Below, one piece after another: positions 56,597 to 64,000 of a DNA stretch of 64,000 bases. This DNA is from Rhizophlyctis rosea. Lineage: Eukaryota > Chytridiomycota > Chytridiomycetes > Rhizophlyctidales > Rhizophlyctidaceae. The position numbers and the translations under genes were made by a program. The notes below the pieces were generated by a model. The model ran no database searches and was not told where the DNA came from. It saw only the letters and a program-made list of their open reading frames with translations. The stretch is from positions 124,001 through 188,000 of the forward strand of contig JADGJC010000033.1 of NCBI GenBank assembly GCA_027596075.1. The letters are read 5' to 3'. Position 1 is the stretch's first letter; every line of letters begins with the position of its first letter.

Positions 56597-59500
56597 ATGT
56601 CAAAGAGGTTTCAGAACTTTTCAAAGTACAGAAACTCTGTACTAGCTCCCGCCAAGCGCGACGTAGGTGGTCAACTCCCGCTGCGAGTGTCGGCGGCCTC
56701 TCACCTCACTCTTGATACCTGACATTTCAGGACTGGTACTACTTCTCCAATGGACATATCAACACGGCTGGAGACTACAATCCTCTTCATGCCAGTGAAA
56801 CCCTGATTGCTTATCGAAGTGGCTCCGCTGGCAACGCCGTAGGAATACACCCGCTAGCGAGTACAGGACGAGCTGCTTCCGCACCTTTAGTGTTGCACAA
56901 CGCGGCGGTTGTATCTGATATACAGTGGAGTCATCTGTCACACGGGAGAGATATGGACATTCTATGCACAGGTGGAGACGACGGTAGTGTCAAACTATGG
57001 ACGATCCCAAAGAATGGTCTCACGGAGAGTGTAAGCACGCCGACCACAACATTCGAATCCCACGCACGACGCGTCGAATCTCTGGCATTTCACTCCAACG
57101 CGGGCGGGATTTTGGCATCGGCGGCTGGTGGGGAGATCAAGATTTGGGATGTAGAGACGCAGCAGTCGAAGTTTGTTCTGAATGGGGGCGATATCGTGCA
57201 GTCAATAGCGTGGAAAGGAGATGGTAGTCAACTTGCGAGTGCCAACAAAGACAATGTGTTGCGTATCTTTGATCCAAGAACCGATTTGAAAGAAGCCAAG
57301 GTAACTGCTTGATACTCCGCCTCCTCGTAAGCGTGCAATCTTACATGTCAAAACCGAACAGTCCACAACGGCACATGGTGGCGTAAAACCTACTAGAGTG
57401 ACTTGGCTTGGGGACTCGAACGGCATTTTCACGACTGGGTTTTCTGTGAAAAGGTGAGCACGTGTTTACTTGGCATGTTGAGAGCCTGATTCCAAGCAAC
57501 CATATTCTGACCCGCGAGGTCTCTTTCACAGAGACCGAGGTGAGCAATCAGCGATTGGTGATCATTACTGAATCAGCTTGCTGACATCTTGAAGAGTATG
57601 CCCTGTGGGACATAAGGAACTTGCTCAACCCTGTGGTGCTCACCAAGCTGGACACGTCGCCAGGGATCGTGCTACCCTTGCATGATCCTGATACGAACAT
57701 GCTCTACTTGTGCGGAAAGGGTGACACCGCGATAAGATGGTTAGAAGTCGATCCGGCAAATTCTACGGTCACTCCTGGCGCCCAACCGTTCATGTCAGGG
57801 ACCGTCTTCTCTGGAGCTGCTCTCGTACCGAAGCAGGCACTCAATGTCATGCAGGGAGAGGTGGCGCGCATTTTGAGTGTAGCCTCAGATGGAGGTTCGA
57901 TCATTCCGGTTTCGGTCACCGTTCCACGAAAGGTAAAGGGCCTCGGACATTGCAATTTTGGAGTTAGATTCACACCATTCTCTTGGGCGTAGACGTACAT
58001 GGAGTTCCATGCGGACATCTTCCCAGATACAAGGTCGTCTGAGCCTTCTTTATCTGCTGCCGATTGGTTCGCGGGTCAAACAAAGCCGTCCAAGCTTGTG
58101 AGCCTAGACCCAAAGAAACGTTCTCAATCCAAACCGGACGTTAGCCAAGCGGCACCTGCACCAGTCAGTCTTCCGGATGTAGCACAGCTCAAACTGTCCG
58201 AGCCTGCAAAAGTTCCATCCACTTCACCTGCTGTTTCATCGCCACCGACAGCGGTGACAAGTTCACCAGCTCCCGCAGCTGCCGCGCCAGCACCAGCTTC
58301 CCGCAATGTATCATCACCTACTCAAACAGCAAAGCCGATTCAGTCACCACCAACGTCTGCTCCCAACTCCCCTCCCTCAGCTACGAGACCGAAATTTGTC
58401 GCGCCAAAATCATCTTCATATCGCTTCGTGACTGGTAAAGCCCAGTCTAAATTTGACGACCTCCGTGGGCTTAGCATTAACATGCCGAGCGAATGTAATG
58501 GATTAGAGGTACGGATTGTCTAGAACGGTTGCGTGATGCTGCCGGGGCTGATGACTTGTCCAGTCGACTGAGGAGTATTTGGCGATACCGATGGCGGGAC
58601 CGGGAGGAAGGGTGGCGGTCTGGCCCACATCTCAAACGGGACGGTTGCCGGTCCGATTGCCCTGTTTCTTGTGCGGTACGGATGCAGACGGTCATCACGT
58701 TGATTATGAATGTGCATTGAGATTGGTTTCATAGGGACGGATTTGATTGATTTCAAGTGGAATCCGTTCGAAAAAACTGTGCTGGCTACGGGATCCGATG
58801 ACGGCAAAGTGCGGCTTTGGAAGGTGTGTTGCCTGGGCTGCTGGTGTTATTTGTTAGGTGTATTTTGACATCCTTGCCTGCCATTTTTGCAAGGTACCGT
58901 CTGAAGGGATCAAAGAGGATTCCACGGAATCAGCCGTGCAGTTCACTGCGCATACGAACCGCATGACCTTCATTCAATTCCACCCCTCCGTATCTGACGT
59001 GCTCATGACGGTAATAATGCCAGTTGCAATTCATTATGTTTTCTGTAAGGCCCATGTCAATGCTCGACTGCTAGGCCTCACCTGAACAAGGATCTCCCAC
59101 TCTCAAAGTATGGAATCTGAAGACCCAAAAGGCAATTACCACCATACCTCATCCAGATTTGGTGAGTAGCAGCGAAGACGGTCTAGCAAAGGGAGGTCAG
59201 CTTTAATCATTCGAGCACAGATTCTCAGTGGGGCGTTTAGTATAGACGGCTCGTACTTGGCCACCGCCTGTCGAGACAAACTGGTCCGGGTATTTGAAGC
59301 TCGTACAGGCAAGGAGTTGCAGCGCGGCCCTTCGCATGAAGGCATCAAGGGCTGTCGAGTGCTCTTCCTGGGCGAATCGGGCAAACTATGTACTGTTGGA
59401 TTTGGCAAGTGAGTGTCATCAAATGGATTGATCATTCACGACATTTGTGACGAGCATCTAATCTGTTCCCCCACAGAGCTTCTCAGCGAGAGATCAACAT

Positions 59501-60350
59501 CTACGACATCAAGGACCTCTCCAAACCGCTCTCAACAACCGTCATCGACACCTCCCCCTCCCTCCTAATCCCCATCTACGACGAAGATACTTCCCTCCTC
59601 TACCTCGTCGGCCGCGGCGAGACATACATCCCAATCTACGAAATCACAGACACGGGCGCCACGTTCTTGACGCGCTTCGAGTCACCCGGGATTCAACAAG
59701 GTGTCAGTTTTTCACCAAAGCGGACGGTGGATGTTCGGGCAATTGAAGTTGCAAAGGGGTGGAGGATGACGCAGACTGCTGTGGAGAGGTTGTCGTTTAC
59801 GGTTCCGAGGTTGAAGAAGGAGTTGTTCCAGGATGATATTTTTGTGCCGACGAGGGATGTGGAGAGGGCGGCGGTGAGTGTGGAGGAGTGGGTGAAGGGT
59901 GGGAGTGGGGTGCAGAAGAGGGTTGATTTGGCGCCTGCCGATATGGTTCCTTGTGAGTCTGGCTGTTTTTGTCGTTTGGAAATGTGTGATGTGGCCTGTC
60001 TGATTGACTGAATGGTTTGAATGCAGTGTCTCAGGCGTCGGTTGCGAAAGTGGAAAGGAAAGTGCACACACCTTTGCAGGATTCGTATGATGAGGGGAAG
60101 AAGAAGGAGGAGGTAGGGATTCTTCTGAACAAATATTGCTGTATGGGTGGGTGGGACTGACGTAATCTTTCCATCTTAGACGATCAAACAAATGTTTGAG
60201 ACGGCGAAGGGAGATGTAGAAGCGCCGTTGGAGCAGGATAAGATGGAGGGTGTAGCTGATGATGAATGGGTGAGTTTCTTGTGGAGGAGGATGGAAGTAA
60301 AAGATACCGACATGCTGATTCACAAAATCTCGGTTTGATAGGACGATTGA
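56597..60350 (+). CDS. coronin-7 (POD-1 type, two beta-propellers), 947 residues
   Basis: Coronin-7 has two actin-binding-type propellers and acts in Golgi and actin dynamics. Fifteen exons: 56597-56662, 56731-57300, 57362-57453, 57532-57539 (8 bases), 57595-57932, 57993-58508, 58564-58675, 58735-58823, 58894-59010, 59075-59161, 59221-59408, 59477-59952, 60027-60112, 60180-60269 and 60342-60350 (9 bases). The start SKRFQNFSKYRNSVLAP is a coronin signature. Propeller 1 has MDILCTGGDDGSVKLW and SDRxYALWD-type DREYALWDIRN. A Pro/Ser/Ala linker (about residues 390-520) is followed by propeller 2 (TDLIDFKWNPFEKTVLATGS, GSPTLKVWN). The acidic end DDEWDD matches the family. The total closes to a whole number of codons. 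The alternative, a single-propeller coronin, is excluded by length. Confidence 0.93.
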
Positions 60351-62072
60351 GTCCGTGCATGCGCGCGTCGTGGTAGATTGTGCAAAATCGAAGTTGTTAG
60401 ATGAAAGTAAATGGCTGTTGTGGATGGGTGTTGGAAGGGATTGGACTGAATGTAATGCAAGAAGTAAACGAGATGTACAAGGTTGTCTTGAGTCCCACTT
60501 CTTCCTGTTACGCCATTGCTGGTCAGGACGACGATGTATTGGGCATGAACCCAAAACGTGCTTCATTCGTTGAAGTTTTGCATTGAAGTACAGCGAATAA
60601 CAGGTACACACAAGACTATTGCTATCTATCTGCAAGCACACAGTGCCATACGCTTCTGCAGAACTCGGAGGTCGAAATGATGCGCTTGAGGGACCCCGCT
60701 CTGTGTTAGTGGCTTGCGACACGCTCATATCACCAAGAAACTTGATGATATGAGGCCACATTCGGGCCCTCCTAATATGCAAAGTTTATCAGCCTATATG
60801 AGAGCAAAGCGGTACATACCGAAGGTGCACTCGTGCGCGGACGCTCAATAGCGTCTCAGGGGCCCGGGCTTCCTTTTGGCTGGGAGCCACCGCCGATCTG
60901 TGACATTTTCGAGGATTTAGTACGCAGTACAGAAAGTGTTGGACTCGGTTCATATATTCCGTCCCCATTGAGCTGGACGAATTGTACTCGAAGCCGAAGA
61001 GACCGCTGGAAGCCGAAGATCGCCGCATTTGGGAGGCCCTTTACGCCGAAGGAAGATTGTCGATGTCGAAGAGGCTGTTGCAGCTGAGGTTGAAGCTGGG
61101 AGATCATCGAAGAAACCGCCGAAGCCGAGAGGATCGAAGCCGAAGAGAGCATCGAAGTCGGAAAGACCGCCGAAGAAATCGATTCGATATTCGAAAGAGT
61201 TGCCGAAACCAGCTCAATGGGAACCACCCAACTCAGTGTGCGAGGGCATGGTGACACGACAGCCTCTCACGGTCGACAGTCATTAGAGAGATAGGGCTGC
61301 CGAACCATACGGTTCCATACGGCATCCCCACTCTCCTATGCCTTCCGCCATTGGCCCTTGATAACAGACACGACACAGTGGGAGTGGACACGCACTCGAC
61401 TCTGTACCCTCGCACACCGTGGCACACACAGATTCAGATACTTAGCTGGTTTGGTGAAGGGAATACGGTGAGCTCTTGGGAAATTGCCGCGCGAGAGGGA
61501 TGGAATTGCCCGTTGAAGGTGTTCCATTAGATTGGGAAAGTGAGCGAGAATGTAAAGGGATAAGGAATGGGCAAGAAGGTGGGGCATCAATGCCCATCAT
61601 CATGTTCAAGCTGGATACCAGCTAACCTGGCTAAGTATTATGATTACATGTAGTTCTCCGCCAGCCACGACCCCTTCCCGCCTCAAAATCAACCACTGCC
61701 AGTCGCACCGAGTCGCCGCCAGTCTGTCTGCTCGCCCTGTGTTTACTTTTGGAACGCACTACCCATTGACAGAAAATAGGTAACAGACCACTCTTGTAGA
61801 CCTGCGGTATTTCAGCCCCTTTTGTGCTCCAACCCGGAACTGCCGATACTTCGAACCTTTACAACACGCCAAGCAGCGGTGTAAAAGTCACTTATTTACA
61901 CAAAGCTGACCGTGAGTTCAGGTGGACCCATCTTCCTGCCCTTCCCTGTAACGCAGCTTACATCAAGTGCGGTCCGGCTCTAGTCCAAAGGGGCACGGGG
62001 AGCTAATGGTGTGGGAAAGATAGCGAAGAAACGACTCACACTCTTAAGCAACCGATAGAGGAGTTCGCCTTC
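60351..62072. other. 1.7-kb region without a supported gene
   Basis: A GCCGAAG/TCGAAG-rich stretch at about 60980-61210 reads as charged helix in more than one frame (for example ETAEAERIEAEESIEV on the plus strand), ending near 61290. No splice pattern or family supports a gene. The rest (61300-62072) has no signal except a region just before the RhoGEF start that should hold its promoter. Confidence 0.45.
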
Positions 62073-64000
62073 ATGGACGGGCCCGACATAACACCAACCC
62101 GGATAGCGAGCCGCGTCACGTCGAGACGGTCATGGATGGAGCCTGTAACTAGAGAGTTCGGCACGCCTGGTGCGGGCCGTCTCCGCACGTCTTCAGCCGC
62201 ATCATACGCTTCCATACCACCCCGTTCCGTCCCTCCCGCGTCCATACTACCTCCCGATGAAATACCCGAGCTCCCACCACCAATACTTCGAAGTCCATTA
62301 TATTCCGCTGATGCTATGGTGTTCCTGTGCCCTCATGTCATTGATGCAATAGCTGGCAGTTTGCCCCATGTGAGTCCTGCTGCATGCTGACACTTTTCAG
62401 GATTTCATACATTGACGAAACGGTGTAGGATGCCTTCGAATGGCAATCTGTTGAAGTAGCTGTTAGCGCATCAATACCAACGCCCGACCTCAAGATCAAG
62501 ACGGTAGAAACGCCAGATAAGGTTTGATTTCATCGCGGTCACGTATGGGATCAGAGCTGAGATTTAATCATATTGCACAGGAACTGACCATCGAGGCGGT
62601 GCTACAAAAGGATGCAAGAGGTATATTTAGGCTTGTTTACATGTAAGACACCCATTGTTTACATATGGATTAGGTCACGTCGTTTTCAACTTGTTCGATA
62701 CGGAGCAGAGTTATGTGCAGAAACTAGGCGTCATCTTGCATGTAAGTTAGGAAAGGAGGGTTGTGGATCGCTGGATACTCAATGTTGTCATGCCAGGTTT
62801 TCCGAGATAGACTGGTTTCGCAAAAGATCCTCACGGATCCTGTACCAAATTTGATTTTCGCTGGCATAGGTGAGACATGGGAAAGTCACTCCTCATGTGT
62901 GCGAGTTCTGGCTTACAAAGTTTTATCAGACGAGTTGTACAAATTCCATTTGAAGTTTTCGGCGGAACTAGAGGAGTTGGTGGGTGTGAACTCATGGTCA
63001 ACCACTGAGACGCGGATTGGGGGGCTTTTCCTACGATCGGTATGTTGGGCGTGGAGAAGATCAGGCCGTGAGCACTTGCTGATTATTCCCGGAGTACAGA
63101 AAGACGATTTGATTCGGCTATATACCAAGTTCATTGATAGTTACGCGATGTCGCAAAAGCTGATGAAAAAGGAGGAGCAGGAAAACCCGGATTACCAAGC
63201 CTTCATGCGGGTATGTGATTTTGTTGGAATTATTCGCCGTGTAATCAAAATCTCTGATGCGGATGTTGTGTAGGACGCGGCAAAGACGAAGGAGACAGAT
63301 CGACAGCAGCTTAAGGCAAGCACCTGTGGCCGGTTTGCCGTTTTGGATTATCAGTCTAATGTAGTATATTTTAGGATTTCATGATTTTGCCCGTCCAAAG
63401 AACAGCCCGGTACCATCTATTATTGAAGGGTATGTTGAGTGATAGCGATGAAGATGAACGAACGGCAAAATTGACACATTCCACCCTCCAGACCTCCTCA
63501 AACAAACCTCCGCCGAACACCCCGACCGCGAAGACCTCAACACAGCCTTCGAAGCCATGAAAGAGCTCGCCGCCCAAGTAAACGAAAAGAAGCGGAAAGA
63601 AGAAGAAACCCGCGGTCTCTTCGAAGCCTTTGAATCGACCAAAAACTGCCCGGCAACGTTGATCAGTTCGAAGAGGAAGCTGGTCATGAATGTGGATGTG
63701 GTGGAGTATCGGACGAACAAGCCGTGGCATTTATTCTTGTCTTCGGATTTGTTGATGATTACGCAGCCGATTAGTAAAGGCGGGATATTCAAGGAGAAGG
63801 TTTCGGAGCATGCGTATAAGTTTGTGAGGTGGTTGGATTTGTTTGAGATGGATGTTGAGCATTTGGGGGTTATTAATGAAGGTTTGTATGCGGACGTCGG
63901 ATTTATGTGAAGCATCTTGTCGGTGGTTTTGGAATCGCGCTCTCACCATTCAACACTACTTTCTGTTACAGCTCAAAAAGACGTCCTCCGAATAACGATC
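62073..64000 (+). CDS. RhoGEF with DH and PH domains, 3' truncated by window
   Basis: DH-PH proteins load GTP on Rho GTPases. Eleven exons are visible: 62073-62369, 62429-62521, 62581-62620, 62674-62741, 62797-62869, 62921-63039, 63100-63210, 63274-63315, 63375-63429, 63492-63880 and 63972->64000. The N-terminus is Ser/Pro/Arg-rich. The DH domain starts at HVVFNLFDTEQSYVQKLGVI (CR1). It continues with VFRDRLVSQKILTDP and DDLIRLYTKFIDSYA, then the CR3 hallmark DFMILPVQRTARYHLLLKDL. The PH domain begins near KRKLVMNVDVVEY and HLFLSSDLLMI and runs off the window. The intron after exon 8 starts GCAAGC, a GC-AG intron. The GTPase (Rho, Rac or Cdc42) cannot be told. Confidence 0.88.

Noticed and set aside
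59712..60782. 356-residue open frame on the minus strand
   Set aside because: Antisense to the last coronin-7 exons; the sense strand has clear family motifs and phase-consistent splicing, the antisense frame has none.

Overview
The window is nuclear DNA of an early-diverging fungus, most likely a chytrid. Genes are dense, sit on both strands, and are cut by many short introns (about 50-90 bases, GT...AG, occasionally GC...AG). Several gene types point below Dikarya: a two-propeller coronin-7, a secreted GH46 chitosanase, an arrestin fused to SH3 domains, and a Crypton-type tyrosine recombinase beside typically fungal genes (ARH1, Nur1/Mug154-like, FYV10/GID9). The species cannot be named from sequence alone.

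Layout. 1-9.7 kb: 3' part of BMS1 (ribosome assembly GTPase), ARH1 (mitochondrial ferredoxin reductase), a small Pro/Ser-rich protein, a tandem cytochrome b5 protein, and a coiled-coil protein with a C-terminal hydrophobic segment. 9.7-20.4 kb: an accessory island. It holds an intronless OLD-type ATPase plus TOPRIM nuclease, a decayed MYND zinc-finger gene, an intronless UvrD-like SF1 helicase, a broken Crypton-type tyrosine recombinase, and a divergent multi-exon gene that no longer reads cleanly. 20.6-34.6 kb: an unknown gene with a compact C-terminal domain, a DUF1275 membrane protein, FYV10/MAEA (GID ubiquitin ligase), a Nur1/Mug154-like nuclear rim protein, ribosomal protein uS12 (RPS23), proteasome alpha2 (PRE8), a mitochondrial inner-membrane candidate and an SGNH hydrolase. 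35.2-46.5 kb: a propeller-like/coiled-coil/MIF4G gene, an arrestin with three SH3 domains and a PPxY motif, and a GH46 chitosanase. 47.8-64 kb: an F-box/LRR protein, a CYSTM peptide, an uncertain gene, a three-exon membrane protein, ATG18/WIPI, coronin-7, and a DH-PH RhoGEF that runs off the right edge.

Most of the window is ordinary housekeeping with no operon-like logic. The part most worth a second look is 10.5-17.2 kb. An OLD-type TOPRIM ATPase and a UvrD-like helicase on the same strand form the domain pair that defines bacterial Gabija anti-phage systems (GajA plus GajB). Here the pair lies in a eukaryotic genome next to a decayed tyrosine-recombinase element. The helicase carries an altered Walker A glycine, a 45-bp internal duplication and an abrupt end, so the present-day pair may be partly dead.

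Gene models were assembled by eye from reading frames, splice consensus and protein-family recall. Exon edges are given where the phase closes, and places where the phase does not close are stated.
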